DNA of 64,000 nt from Candidatus Pantoea deserta (GTDB lineage Bacteria > Pseudomonadota > Gammaproteobacteria > Enterobacterales > Enterobacteriaceae), in contig NZ_RMVG01000002.1 in NCBI RefSeq assembly GCF_003813865.1, forward strand, positions 1 through 64,000, in the 5' to 3' direction. Position numbers and translations under genes: made by a program. Positions 46,274-56,500 of this stretch are shown here, in pieces. Positions within the stretch are counted from its first letter, which is position 1. Each line of letters opens with the position of its first letter. Below the pieces are notes generated by a model, which saw nothing but the letters and a program-made list of their open reading frames with translations, was not told the DNA's origin and ran no database searches.

Positions 46274-46959
46274 GACAAAGACTCGGCTGGTTAAAAAATG
46301 AGCTATCTTTTCCGCTGTCGGGTTTTCCACAGCGTAGACAGAAGAAAAGAGAGTGATAATAGCATGATTCAACATGCTTTTTTAAGCACAACTCTTTTTA
46401 GCCGCGCCTGAAAAAACCAGGTTATCCCGGAATGACGGCAACAATGAACAGGATCTTAAGCTAAGTTATCCACAGAAGAGTGGGATAACCCTGGACAACG
46501 CGCGCTACTGGTTCCATTTACAGCCTTGACTTTAGCAAATAAGCCGCTTTTTTAGGCAGCTGTGACCAGGTTTACTCCATTGTCTGTGGATAAAAACGTC
46601 GGCGCTTGATCTTTGACCAGTGGCGGGCTGGAGTAAGTCATTTACGAGATTTATGTGCCCGATATTCCGAATAAGACCCGCTTAATATGCTGTTTTAACA
46701 TGATAAAAATCATCTTTTTGTGCTGTGGCGCAGAGCGGGATGAAAAAGTTTATTCAGCTAATTCCCGTGTTCTGCACAAAGCTATCCACAGAAAACGTGA
46801 ATAAGATCGACGCTTTACCTGGGTCATTGTTTATAACTTTGGATGATCCTGTGAGTTATCCAGGTTTTACTCGCCGTTCTCCCCGGCAATCCAGTGGTTT
46901 ACCGCCTGTAAGGAGTGTGAAACAATCAGGCTATTCAAATTTAGCTTTGAGGTAGTCCA
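46274..46959. promoter_or_regulatory. DARS2-like DnaA-box cluster (mutH-rppH intergenic)
   Basis: This 686-bp gene-free region holds two perfect DnaA boxes: TTATCCACA at 46466-46474 (+) and TGTGGATAA at 46585-46593 (-). A one-mismatch box CTATCCACA is at 46782-46790 and a weaker TTATCCAGG at 46856-46864. In E. coli the mutH-rppH gap is the site of DARS2, which reactivates DnaA-ADP to DnaA-ATP with IHF and Fis. Same place plus boxes support the same role; I could not assign the IHF or Fis sites. The rppH promoter must also lie here. Confidence 0.75.
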
Positions 46960-47490
46960 GTGATCGATGATGATGGCTACCGCCCGAATGTTGGTATCGT
47001 AATCTGTAACAGGCAAGGACAAGTGTTGTGGGCCAGGCGCTTTGGACAGCACTCCTGGCAGTTTCCTCAGGGAGGCATCAATCCGGGTGAAACCGCAGAA
47101 CAGGCGATGTATCGCGAACTGTTCGAAGAGGTCGGTTTACACCGTAAAGATGTTCGAATACTTGCATCTACCCGTAACTGGTTGCGCTACAAATTGCCAA
47201 AACGTTTGGTGCGTTGGGACACAAAGCCGGTGTGTATCGGCCAGAAACAAAAATGGTTTCTTCTGCAGTTGATGTGCAATGACGCGGATATCAATGTGCA
47301 ACACAGCAGCACGCCGGAATTTGACGGCTGGCGTTGGGTGAGCTTCTGGTATCCGGTGCGTCAGGTTGTCTCCTTTAAGCGCGATGTTTATCGTCGGGTG
47401 ATGAAGGAATTTGCTGGCGTGGTGATGTCGATGCAGGAGAGTGCCGGGCAGCAGCGCAGCGCGCCAGCCCATCGACGGAAAAGAGGATAG
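46960..47490 (+). CDS. rppH: RNA pyrophosphohydrolase RppH
   Basis: RppH removes pyrophosphate from mRNA 5' ends and starts RNase E-dependent decay. The 176-residue product (176 in E. coli) carries the Nudix box from GGINPGET (38-45) to RELFEEVG (52-59). It starts at GTG 46960, giving [12 protein letters not shown] as in E. coli. ptsP follows after 11 nt, so the two form an operon. Confidence 0.96.
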   Translation: MIDDDGYRPNVGIVICNRQGQVLWARRFGQHSWQFPQGGINPGETAEQAMYRELFEEVGLHRKDVRILASTRNWLRYKLPKRLVRWDTKPVCIGQKQKWFLLQLMCNDADINVQHSSTPEFDGWRWVSFWYPVRQVVSFKRDVYRRVMKEFAGVVMSMQESAGQQRSAPAHRRKRG

Positions 47491-47501
47491 GCCACGCCCT
47501 T

Positions 47502-49748
47502 ATGCTCACTCAGTTGCGCGAAATAGTAGAAAAGGTGGCGGGCGCGCCGCGTCTTACCGACGCGCTCGACATTCTGGTCAACGAGATCTGCCTGGCGATG
47601 GACACAGAAGTGTGCTCCGTCTACCTGGCGGATCACGATCATCATTGCTATTACCTGATGGCCACGCGAGGTCTGAAAAAGCCGCGTGGGCGCACCGTTA
47701 CGCTGGCGTTCGACGAGGGTATCGTCGGGCTGGTAGGACGGCTCGCCGAACCGATTAACCTTGCCGACGCGCAAAGCCATCCCAGCTTCAAATATATCCC
47801 TGCCGTAAAAGAGGAGCGCTATCGCTCTTTTCTGGGCGTGCCGATCATCAGCCGCCGCCAGCTGCTGGGCGTGCTGGTGGTGCAGCAGCGCGAACATCGC
47901 CAGTTCGACGAAAGCGAAGAGTCTTTCCTGGTGACGCTGGCGACGCAGATGGCCGCCTTGCTGTCGCAGTCGCAGCTCGGTCAGCTCTTCGGCCAGTTCC
48001 GCCAGACGCGCGTGCGCGCCATCGCAGCCGCCCCTGGCGTTGCCGTTGCGCCGGGCTGGGTCGATGAAACGCAGCCGCTGCTGGATCAGGTCTCCGCCGC
48101 CTCTACCCTGGACGTGCAGCGCGAGCGCGAACGTCTGGTGCTGGCGATGAGCGAAGCCGCCAGCGAATTTCGCCGCTTTAGCAAACGTTTCGCCGCGGGC
48201 GTGCAAAAAGAGAGCGCGGCGATCTTCGATCTCTACTCCCACCTGTTAACCGACGCCAGGCTGAAAAAGGATCTGTTCGATGAGATCGAGCAAGGATCCG
48301 TGGCCGAATGGGCGGTTAAAAAGGTCATCGAGAAATTCGCCGCCCAGTTCGCCAGCCTGAGCGACAGCTATCTGCGCGAACGCGCGGGCGACCTGCGCGT
48401 GCTGGGGCAGCGCCTGCTGTTTCACCTTGATGACTCGCTGGTCGGCACCAACGCCTGGCCGGAGCGTTTTGTGCTGGTGGCCGACGAGCTTACCGCCACC
48501 ACCCTGGCTGAGCTGCCGCACGAGCGGCTGGCGGGCATCGTAGTGCGTGACGGCGCGGCGAACTCGCACGCCGCCATCCTGACGCGCGCCATGGGCATTC
48601 CCACGGTGATGGGCGCGGATATTCTGCCTGCGCAGCTTAATAAGCGTCTGCTGATTGTCGACGGCTACCGCGGCGAACTGCTTATCGACCCGGAACCGGT
48701 GCTGGTCCAGGAGTATCAGCGCCTGATCAGCGAAGAGAACGCGCTGAGTAAGATGGCGGAAGGCGTGGTCGATCAGCCGGGCGAGCTGAAAAGCGGCGAG
48801 CGCATTCAGGTGATGCTCAACGCCGGTCTCAGCCCGGAACATGAGCAGACCCTCGACAGCTGGGTGGATGGCATCGGTCTCTACCGCACGGAAATTCCCT
48901 TTATGCTGCAAAGCGGCTTTCCGTCCGAAGAGGAGCAGGTCGCGCAGTATCAGGGCATGCTACAGCTGTTTCATAACAAGCCGGTCACGCTGCGCACCCT
49001 CGACGTGGGGGCTGACAAGCAGCTGCCCTATATGCCGATCAGCGAAGAGAATCCCTGTCTCGGCTGGCGCGGCATCCGCCTGACGCTGGATCAGCCGGAA
49101 ATCTTTCTGGTGCAGGTGCGCGCCATGCTGCGCGCCAACGCCGCCTCCGGCAACCTGAGCATTCTGCTGCCGATGATCAGCCATATCGACGAAATCGACG
49201 ATGCGGTGCAGTTGATCCAGCGCGCCGGACGCGAAGTGGAAGAGATGCTGGGCTACGCCATTCCCCGACCGCGCGTCGGCGTGATGATCGAAGTGCCGTC
49301 GATGCTGTTTATGATCCCTCAGCTGCAATCACGCGTCGATTTCGTCTCGGTTGGCACCAACGATCTCACCCAGTATCTGATGGCGGTGGATCGCAACAAC
49401 ACGCGCGTGGCCAACCTCTACGATCCGCTGCATCCCGCGATGCTGCGGGCGCTACAGGCGATTGCCAGCGCAGCCCGTCTGGCGAATCTTGAACTCTGCC
49501 TGTGTGGTGAAATGGCGGGCGATCCGATGTGCGTCGCGCTGCTGGTGGGGCTGGGCTATCACCATCTCAGCATGAACGGCAAGAACGTGCCGCGCGTGAA
49601 ATATCTGCTGCGCCATCTGGATAAAGAAGAGACGCAAAAACTCAGCGAGCAGGGACTGAATGCGCACACCGCGTCAGAGGTGCGTCATCTGGTCGCCGCC
49701 TTTATGGAGCGGCGCGGACTGGGCGGCCTGATCCGCGGCGGGCGCTAA
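47502..49748 (+). CDS. ptsP: PtsP (Enzyme I-Ntr) of the nitrogen PTS
   Basis: PtsP takes phosphate from phosphoenolpyruvate and passes it to NPr and EIIA-Ntr, linking nitrogen and potassium status. The 748-residue product has the E. coli length. A GAF domain occupies about 1-150, then the Enzyme I domains with phospho-His356 in GAANSHAAILTRA and the PEP-binding C-terminal barrel (GVMIEVPSMLF, GTNDLTQY, CGEMAGDP). AGAGGA lies before the ATG, 11 nt after rppH. Confidence 0.96.
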   Translation: MLTQLREIVEKVAGAPRLTDALDILVNEICLAMDTEVCSVYLADHDHHCYYLMATRGLKKPRGRTVTLAFDEGIVGLVGRLAEPINLADAQSHPSFKYIPAVKEERYRSFLGVPIISRRQLLGVLVVQQREHRQFDESEESFLVTLATQMAALLSQSQLGQLFGQFRQTRVRAIAAAPGVAVAPGWVDETQPLLDQVSAASTLDVQRERERLVLAMSEAASEFRRFSKRFAAGVQKESAAIFDLYSHLLTDARLKKDLFDEIEQGSVAEWAVKKVIEKFAAQFASLSDSYLRERAGDLRVLGQRLLFHLDDSLVGTNAWPERFVLVADELTATTLAELPHERLAGIVVRDGAANSHAAILTRAMGIPTVMGADILPAQLNKRLLIVDGYRGELLIDPEPVLVQEYQRLISEENALSKMAEGVVDQPGELKSGERIQVMLNAGLSPEHEQTLDSWVDGIGLYRTEIPFMLQSGFPSEEEQVAQYQGMLQLFHNKPVTLRTLDVGADKQLPYMPISEENPCLGWRGIRLTLDQPEIFLVQVRAMLRANAASGNLSILLPMISHIDEIDDAVQLIQRAGREVEEMLGYAIPRPRVGVMIEVPSMLFMIPQLQSRVDFVSVGTNDLTQYLMAVDRNNTRVANLYDPLHPAMLRALQAIASAARLANLELCLCGEMAGDPMCVALLVGLGYHHLSMNGKNVPRVKYLLRHLDKEETQKLSEQGLNAHTASEVRHLVAAFMERRGLGGLIRGGR

Positions 49749-49795
49749 AGGTTATTCTCGTTTACATTTACGCTTCTCTGTAAAAAACCAGGCTG

Positions 49796-49804
49796 TGCTA
49801 TGAT
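49796..49804 (+). promoter_or_regulatory. Possible extended -10 promoter of lgt
   Basis: TGCTATGAT is an extended -10 (TGnTATAAT-like) without a clear -35. It lies within a 9-bp imperfect hairpin (49790-49798 with 49805-49813) that could instead be a weak ptsP terminator. Only one of the two readings may be right. Confidence 0.35.
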
Positions 49805-49868
49805 GCGCAGCCTTTAACATATCCGCCTGGCGCCCGCTTTTTTTTCAGGGCTGAAAAATGAATGGTGA

Positions 49869-50753
49869 ATGATGAATAACGGCTATATCGCATTTCCGCA
49901 GTTCGATCCGGTGATCTTCTCCATCGGACCGGTTTCGCTGCACTGGTACGGACTGATGTACCTCGTCGGCTTTGTTTTTGCCATGTGGCTGGCGGTACGC
50001 CGCGCCAACAAACCGGGCAGCGGCTGGAAAAAAGAGGAGGTTGAAAACCTGCTCTATGCCGGTTTCCTCGGCGTGTTCCTTGGTGGCCGCATCGGCTACG
50101 TGCTGTTTTACAACCTGCCGCTGTTTCTGGAAAACCCGCTCTACCTGTTTAAAGTCTGGGATGGCGGCATGTCGTTCCACGGCGGTCTGATCGGCGTTAT
50201 CGTGGTCATGCTGATTTTCGCACGCCGCACGAAGCGGACTTTCTTCCAGGTGTCAGACTTTATCGCGCCGCTGATCCCCTTTGGTCTGGGAGCCGGTCGC
50301 CTCGGCAACTTTATCAACGGCGAGCTGTGGGGCCGCGTCGCGCCTGACTTCAAATTCGCGATGCTGTTTCCGGGGTCGCGCAGCGAAGATGTGGCGCTGG
50401 CGGCGAATAATCCCCAGTATCAGCAGCTGCTGAACACGTACGGCGTACTGCCGCGTCATCCGTCGCAGCTCTATGAGCTGATGCTGGAAGGCGTGGTGCT
50501 GTTTATTATTCTGAATCTGTTTATTCGCAAGCCGCGTCCGATGGGCAGCGTTTCCGGCCTGTTCCTGATCGGCTACGGCGCGTTTCGCATCATCGTAGAA
50601 TTTTTCCGCCAGCCAGACGCCCAGCTTGGCCTGTTTGAAGGCGGCGTCAGTATGGGGCAGATCCTCTCCATTCCGATGATTCTGGCCGGCGTAATTATGA
50701 TGATCTGGGCGTATCGTCGTCGCCCGCAGCCACACACGAGAGAGGTAAAATGA
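49869..50753 (+). CDS. lgt: Prolipoprotein diacylglyceryl transferase
   Basis: Lgt attaches diacylglycerol to the lipobox cysteine of prolipoproteins at the inner membrane. The 294-residue product (291 in E. coli) has about seven membrane helices and the Lgt signature [16 protein letters not shown], plus [11 protein letters not shown] and [10 protein letters not shown]. Two ATGs (49869 and 49872) are adjacent; either is possible. The stop overlaps the thyA start by 4 nt (ATGA), the same coupling as in E. coli. Confidence 0.96.
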   Translation: MMNNGYIAFPQFDPVIFSIGPVSLHWYGLMYLVGFVFAMWLAVRRANKPGSGWKKEEVENLLYAGFLGVFLGGRIGYVLFYNLPLFLENPLYLFKVWDGGMSFHGGLIGVIVVMLIFARRTKRTFFQVSDFIAPLIPFGLGAGRLGNFINGELWGRVAPDFKFAMLFPGSRSEDVALAANNPQYQQLLNTYGVLPRHPSQLYELMLEGVVLFIILNLFIRKPRPMGSVSGLFLIGYGAFRIIVEFFRQPDAQLGLFEGGVSMGQILSIPMILAGVIMMIWAYRRRPQPHTREVK

Positions 50754-51544
50754 AACAGTATCTGGACCTGATGCAACATGTGCTGAACGAAGGCACGCCA
50801 AAATCTGACCGTACCGGCACCGGCACGCTGTCGATCTTTGGCCACCAGATGCGTTTCAATCTGCAAGACGGTTTTCCGCTGGTGACCACCAAAAAAGTGC
50901 ACCTGCGCTCTATTATTCACGAGCTGCTGTGGTTCCTGAAAGGTGAAACCAATACTGGCTACCTGAAAGAGAACAACGTCACCATCTGGGACGAATGGGC
51001 GGATGAAAACGGCGATCTCGGCCCGGTCTACGGTAAGCAGTGGCGTAGCTGGAGAAGCGCGCGCGGCGAAGAGATCGACCAGATTGCGAAGGTCATGGAA
51101 CAGCTGAAGCGCGACCCCGACTCACGCCGGATTATCGTCTCGGCGTGGAACGTGGGCGAACTGGATGAGATGGCGCTGGCGCCCTGTCACGCCTTCTTTC
51201 AGTTCTACGTGGCGGACGGCAAGCTCTCCTGCCAGCTTTATCAGCGCTCGTGCGACATCTTCCTGGGCCTGCCGTTTAATATCGCCAGCTATGCGCTGCT
51301 GGTTCATATGATGGCGCAGCAGTGCGATTTGCAGGTCGGCGACTTCGTCTGGACCGGCGGCGATACCCACCTCTACAGCAACCATCTGGAGCAGGCGCGC
51401 TTACAACTGACGCGCGAGCCGCGCCCGCTGCCGAAGCTGGTGATTAAGCGCAAGCCTGACTCGCTCTTCGACTATCGCTTCGAAGATTTTGAGATCGAGG
51501 GCTACGATCCCCATCCGGCTATCAAGGCGCCGGTCGCCGTCTGA
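50750..51544 (+). CDS. thyA: Thymidylate synthase
   Basis: ThyA methylates dUMP to dTMP with 5,10-methylenetetrahydrofolate. The 264-residue product has the E. coli length and the nucleophile Cys146 in [12 protein letters not shown], with [12 protein letters not shown] for the nucleotide site. It overlaps lgt by 4 nt and ends before a strong terminator. Ordinary in all respects. Confidence 0.97.
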   Translation: MKQYLDLMQHVLNEGTPKSDRTGTGTLSIFGHQMRFNLQDGFPLVTTKKVHLRSIIHELLWFLKGETNTGYLKENNVTIWDEWADENGDLGPVYGKQWRSWRSARGEEIDQIAKVMEQLKRDPDSRRIIVSAWNVGELDEMALAPCHAFFQFYVADGKLSCQLYQRSCDIFLGLPFNIASYALLVHMMAQQCDLQVGDFVWTGGDTHLYSNHLEQARLQLTREPRPLPKLVIKRKPDSLFDYRFEDFEIEGYDPHPAIKAPVAV

Positions 51545-51561
51545 CCCGCACCTGTGATAGC

Positions 51562-51598
51562 AAAAGCCCCGGCGCAGCTCTGCTCGCCGGGGCTTTTT
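51562..51598 (+). terminator. Terminator of lgt-thyA
   Basis: A 13-bp stem (51562-51574 with 51585-51597) with a 10-nt loop and a T-run follows thyA by 18 nt. It separates thyA from the ppdA operon. Confidence 0.88.
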
Positions 51599-51718
51599 TA
51601 TGCGCTATCTCGCACGGTTTTGCGCTGCGCGGCAACGCCGGCGTCTTTGCTGGAAGCCAGCGCGTAATACCCGACAATAGCGGTCGCGGCGCGGCGCGTC
51701 AGGCGGCACAGTGTCGCT

Positions 51719-52189
51719 ATGAACAGGGAAAACCATCACGGCTTTACGCTGCCGGAGTTGCTGTGCGTACTGGTTATCGTCGCCGTTCTCAGCCTCAGCG
51801 CGCTGCAAGGGTGGCAGCGCTGGCAGCAGCGACAACAGCTGCGCGAAACGGCCCAGCAGCTACACGGCTTTTTACAGCGGCTGCGCGCCCAGGCCAACTG
51901 GCAAAATCAGCAGCGCCTGCTCTGGCTGATGCCGGGCGATCGCTGGTGTCTGGGCAGCGGTCCAAAACCTGACGCGGGCTGTGAGCGCGGCAAGCGAATG
52001 CAGTTTGTCGCGCCTTATCCCGGCGTGCGCGTTGTCGGGCTGCGCGGCGAGCCGGGCTTCTATGGCCGCCGCAATATGGCGAAGGCGGGGAGCCTGGCGT
52101 TCGGCAACGCCAGCGGCACGCTGCGGCTCATTATCTCCGCGCGCGGCCGTATTCGACTCTGCCAGCCGGAGGAGCAGGGATGCGACTGA
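51719..52189 (+). CDS. ppdA: PpdA, type IV pilin-like minor pseudopilin
   Basis: This 156-residue protein has a short positive leader and the prepilin-peptidase site HHGFTLPELL, with a hydrophobic helix typical of type IV pilin or GspH-type minor pilins. It is the first of four small genes (ppdA, ppdB, ygdB, ppdC) before recC, as in E. coli. It overlaps ppdB by 10 nt. Its role is presumably in type IV pilus or DNA-uptake pilus assembly. Confidence 0.88.
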   Translation: MNRENHHGFTLPELLCVLVIVAVLSLSALQGWQRWQQRQQLRETAQQLHGFLQRLRAQANWQNQQRLLWLMPGDRWCLGSGPKPDAGCERGKRMQFVAPYPGVRVVGLRGEPGFYGRRNMAKAGSLAFGNASGTLRLIISARGRIRLCQPEEQGCD

Positions 52190-52713
52190 AAAGCGCCGGG
52201 TTCAGCCTGCTGGAGATGCTGGCGGCGATGGCGCTGAGCGCCGTGCTGATGCTGAGCGCGGGCCGTTTTTTACCGCTGCTGCTGGGCGAAAGTCTGCGCC
52301 TGCAACAGCGCGTGCAGCTGCGAGAGGAGCTACAGCAGCTGATGCAGACGCTGGAAAAAGCGGTGCGCCGCGCGGGGTACTGCAACGGCGACTGCGGCGC
52401 GAAAGGACTCAGCGTTTTTACTGACTGTGTGCTGCTGCGCTGGGATGACAACAGCAACGGCAAGTGGGAAGGCGTCGCGCACAGTGAAAGCGACTATTAC
52501 GGTTTTCGCCTGCGGCAAAAGCAGCTGGAAACCCAGCGCGGCGTCGACAGCTGTACGGGAACCGGCTGGGAGCGCCTGACCGATCCGGCGTTTGTCGCCA
52601 TCGAACAGTTTCGCGTCGAACAGAGCGGCAAACGGGTAATGCTGCGCCTGACGGGGCGAGCCGGACGCTGGCTGGAAACCGCGGAGAGCTGGGTTGAAGG
52701 AGAAAACCTGTGA
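52180..52713 (+). CDS. ppdB: PpdB, minor pseudopilin
   Basis: This 177-residue protein begins MRLKSAGFSLLEMLAAMALS, a prepilin leader with cleavage after Gly and a hydrophobic N-terminal helix. The rest is Arg/Gln-rich helix followed by a small globular domain with several Cys residues. Coupled to ppdA (10-nt overlap) and ygdB (4-nt overlap). It resembles PilW/GspJ-type minor pilins by position and architecture. Confidence 0.87.
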   Translation: MRLKSAGFSLLEMLAAMALSAVLMLSAGRFLPLLLGESLRLQQRVQLREELQQLMQTLEKAVRRAGYCNGDCGAKGLSVFTDCVLLRWDDNSNGKWEGVAHSESDYYGFRLRQKQLETQRGVDSCTGTGWERLTDPAFVAIEQFRVEQSGKRVMLRLTGRAGRWLETAESWVEGENL

Positions 52714-53114
52714 ACGAACGGGGTAACAGCGCGCTGGGCGTGGTGCTGGTTGTGCTGTTGACGGGCAGCCTGACGCTGCACGCCAGCCGGGAGAGGCTGG
52801 CGCAGAGCCTGTCGCTGGTGGCCGATGAGCGTCATCACATCAGGGATTTCTGGGCGGCGCAGTCGGCGCTGCAATGGGGTCTGGCGCTCAGCTGGCCGGA
52901 AGCGCTGACGCCGCGCTGTCAGCAGGAGCCGCAGCAGGGCTGGCGAAGTTGTCTACAGAGGGTGAATGATGAACGGCTATTACTTAGCGGGCGCGCCGCG
53001 CAGAGCGATCTGGCGCTGTGGCGCTGGGTGGCAATCAGAGGCAGGCGGCTTGAACCCCTGCCGCACGGCTGGATCGACTACTGCCCGCTGGCGCAGGCGA
53101 ACCGGTGTCGGTAA
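52710..53114 (+). CDS. ygdB: YgdB, DUF2509 protein of the ppd operon
   Basis: This 134-residue protein (MNERGNSALGVVLVVLLTGS) has one N-terminal membrane segment lacking a standard prepilin site but resembling PilX-type minor pilins. The C-terminal GWIDYCPLAQANRC matches the end of E. coli YgdB. It overlaps ppdB by 4 nt (ATGA), and the ppdC reading frame overlaps its end. Function unknown; probably part of the same pilus-assembly set. Confidence 0.85.
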   Translation: MNERGNSALGVVLVVLLTGSLTLHASRERLAQSLSLVADERHHIRDFWAAQSALQWGLALSWPEALTPRCQQEPQQGWRSCLQRVNDERLLLSGRAAQSDLALWRWVAIRGRRLEPLPHGWIDYCPLAQANRCR

Positions 53115-53400
53115 GCAGCGCGGCTTTAGCCTGCCGGAGGCGCTGTTCGCCCTGCTGCTGCTGGCGATGAGCGTCAGCACGCTGCTCCGGTATCATCATG
53201 TTCTGATGCAGGGGTTTAGCCAGCAGTGGCAGCAGCGCGCTGCCGTTCGCGTTGCGGCGCAGCGCCTGATGGGCCATGAGATCGAGGGCTGGCGCGTCTC
53301 GCTGACGCGAAGCGCCGCTGTCGCAGGCTGTACGCTGGAGCGCGTCGAGGTCAGCGGCGCGTTTCAGGCGCACGCGACGCTGACCCGTTTACGCTGCTGA
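53050..53400 (+). CDS. ppdC: PpdC, minor pseudopilin (start uncertain)
   Basis: The frame carries the prepilin motif RGFSLPEALFALLLLAMS and about 90 further residues, matching PpdC (107 in E. coli). The start is a problem. No ATG or GTG exists in frame between 52972 and the motif. The nearest start is TTG 53050, with AGAGG 8 nt upstream and a 23-residue leader before GFSLPE. ATG 52969 has AGAGGG at 6 nt but would give a leader of about 50 residues and overlap ygdB by 146 nt. A GTG at 53105, where E. coli ppdC would start, is one frame off. Confidence 0.72.
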   Translation: MNPCRTAGSTTARWRRRTGVGKQRGFSLPEALFALLLLAMSVSTLLRYHHVLMQGFSQQWQQRAAVRVAAQRLMGHEIEGWRVSLTRSAAVAGCTLERVEVSGAFQAHATLTRLRC

Positions 53401-53502
53401 GAGGCAAAAGAGCCGGCGCACGCTGGGCAACCCCGGCGATACGCGGTAGAGTGACCAGTCTGCCGCTTTGCCGCGCCAGACAGTGTCACCACAGGAGTTT
53501 CC

Positions 53503-56500
53503 ATGTTTCACGTTTATCACTCAAACCAGCTCGATGTTCTGAAGATTCTCGCGGCAGCGGTGATAGAACATGACCCCCTCAGCGACCCCTTTGCTGCCGA
53601 AACCATACTGGTGCAGAGTCCCGGTATGGCGCAGTGGCTGCAAATGGAACTGGCGCAAACTTTTGGCATCGCCGCCAATATTGAATTTCCGCTACCGGCC
53701 TCGTTTATCTGGGATATGTTTGTGCGCGTGCTGCCGGATATTCCCGCCGAGAGCGCGTTTACCAAATCCAGCATGAGCTGGAAGCTGATGCACCGCCTGC
53801 CTGAACTGCTGACGCATGAGGCGTTTACCTCGCTGCGCCACTACCTGCATGACGATAGCGACAAGCGCAAACTGTTTCAGCTCTGCTCTCGCGTGGCGGA
53901 TCTCTTTGACCAGTATCTGGTGTATCGCGCCGACTGGCTAAATCGCTGGGAGCAGGGGGGGCTGGTTGAGGGCTTAGGCGATGCGCAGCTGTGGCAGTCT
54001 GCCCTGTGGCGCGATCTGGTGGCCTATACCGAGGCGCTGGGCCAGCCGAAATGGCATCGCGCTAATCTCTACGCACGCTTTATCCAGACGCTGGAGCAGG
54101 CGGAACAGCCGCCCGCCAGCCTGCCGAAGCGCGTCTTTATCTGCGGCATTTCCGCGCTGCCGCCGGTCTATTTGCAGGCGCTTCAGGCGCTGGGCCGTCA
54201 TATCGATATTCATCTGCTGTTCACCAATCCCTGCCGCGATTACTGGGGGGATATTCAGGATTACGCCTTTCTGGCGAAACTTCAGAGCCGCCAGCGCCGT
54301 CGCCACGACAGCGAAGAGGCGCGCGCGCTCTTCAGCGATCCGCTTGAGGCGCCCACGCGCTTCAACGCCGAGGGAGAACAGCAGCTCAGCAATCCTCTGC
54401 TGGCCTCCTGGGGGAAACTGGGCCGCGACAACCTGTTTTTGCTGAGCCAGATGGATGAGGCGGATGATGTCGACGCCTTTGTCGAGGTCGAAGAGGACAA
54501 CCTGCTGCACGCCATGCAGCACGACCTGCTGAATCTACAGGATAAGGCGGTGCTGGGGTTGAACGCGGAAGAGCTGGCCTACAGCGGCAACAAGCGACGG
54601 CTCGATCCTGACGATCGCTCTGTCAGCGTGCAGATCTGCCACAGCGCCCAGCGCGAAGTGGAGGTGCTACAGGATCATCTGCTGGCGATGATGGAGGCGG
54701 ATCCCTCGCTCAAGCCGCGCGATTTTATCGTGATGGTGGCTGACATCGACAGCTACGCCCCCTTTATTCAGGCGGTGTTTGCCAACGCGCCCGCCGATCG
54801 CTATCTGCCGTTCTCTATTTCCGATCGTCGCGCCAGCCAGGCGCATCCGGCGATCTTCGCTTTCCTGAGCCTGCTGGCGCTGCCTGACAGCCGCTTTGCC
54901 GCGGAAGACGTGCTGGCGCTGCTGGAGGTGCCGGCGCTGGCGAGCCGTTTCTCGGTGGATGAGAGTGGGCTGCGTCTGCTGCGGCGCTGGGTAGACGAGT
55001 CAGGCGTGCGCTGGGGGCTGGACGACGGCAGCGCCGAAGCGCTGGCGCTGCCGGTCACGGGTCAGCACACCTGGCGCTTTGGGCTGGAGCGTATGCTGCT
55101 GGGCTACGCCATGGAGAGCCATCACGGCGACTGGCAGGGCATCCTGCCCTACGACGAATCAGGCGGTCTGGTCGGCGAGCTGGCGGGGCATCTGGCGCAG
55201 CTGCTGATGCGGCTAAACCACTGGCGTCTGCAACTCAGCGAGTCGCGGCCGCTGGAGGCCTGGCTGCCGCTCTGCCGCGAAATGATTAACGACTTTTTCC
55301 ACGGCGACGCCGAAGCGGAAGCCGCGCTGCTGCTGGTGGAAGAGCAGTGGAAGCAGCTGATTGAATATGGTCAGGCGGCGCGTTATCAGGCCCCCATTCC
55401 GGTGACGCTGCTGCGCGACGACCTGCGCGCGCGGCTCGATCAGCAGCGTATCAGCCAGCGTTTTCTCGCCGGACAAATCAATTTTTGTACGCTGATGCCG
55501 ATGCGTTCTATCCCTTTCCGCGTGGTCTGCCTGCTGGGCATGAACGACGGCGTCTATCCGCGTACGCTGCCCGCGCCGGGCTTCGACCTGATGCAGCAGC
55601 AGGCGCGCAAAGGCGATCGCAGCCGACGCGATGACGACCGCTATCTGTTTCTGGAGGCGCTGCTGTCCGCGCAGGATCGCCTCTATATCAGCTATATTGG
55701 CCGCGCCATTCAGGATAATACGGAACGCTATCCCTCTGTGCTGGTCACAGAGCTGCTGGATTATATCGGGCAGAGTTTTTGTCTGCCCGGCGATGAAGAG
55801 CAGGAGCTGGATACGAGCGCGCAGCGCGTGCAGCAGCATATTCAGCATCTGCACAGCCGTATGCCGTTCGCCGCCGAAAACTTTCAGCCGCTGGCGCGCT
55901 GCCACAGCTTCGCGCGCGAATGGCTGCCTGCCGCGCAGGGCAAGGGCGAGGCGCAGCCCGACTTCGTTCAGCCGCTGCCGACCGCAGAGCTGGAGAGCGT
56001 CTCCTGCGAACAGTTCCTGCGCTTCTGGCGTCATCCGGTGCGCGCCTGGTTTCACCAGCGGCTTGGGGTGACCTTCTGGCTGGAAGAGACAGAGCTGTCT
56101 GACAACGAGCCTTTCGCTCTCGACAGCCTGGAGCGCTATCAGATCAACGCCGAACTGTTGAATGCGCTGGTTGAAGGAGAGGATACCCAGCGGCTTTTCG
56201 CGCTGCACCGGGCAGCCGGTAATCTGCCCTACGGCGCGTTTGGCGAGCTTTTCTGGCAGGCGCAGCAGGAAGAGATGCAGGAGGTCGCGGCGGCGGTGGT
56301 TGAACAGCGCAGCGAGGGCGAAAGCTGGGAGGTCACTCTGCCGCTCGACGGCGTCGTGCTTACCGGCTGGCTGACGCAGGTGCAAAGCGATGGCCTGCTC
56401 CGCTGGCGTCCTGGCGTTCTCAATATGAACGACGGACTGCTGCTGTGGCTGGAACATCTCATCTACTGCGCGCTGGGCGGCAGCGGCGAAAGCCGCATGA

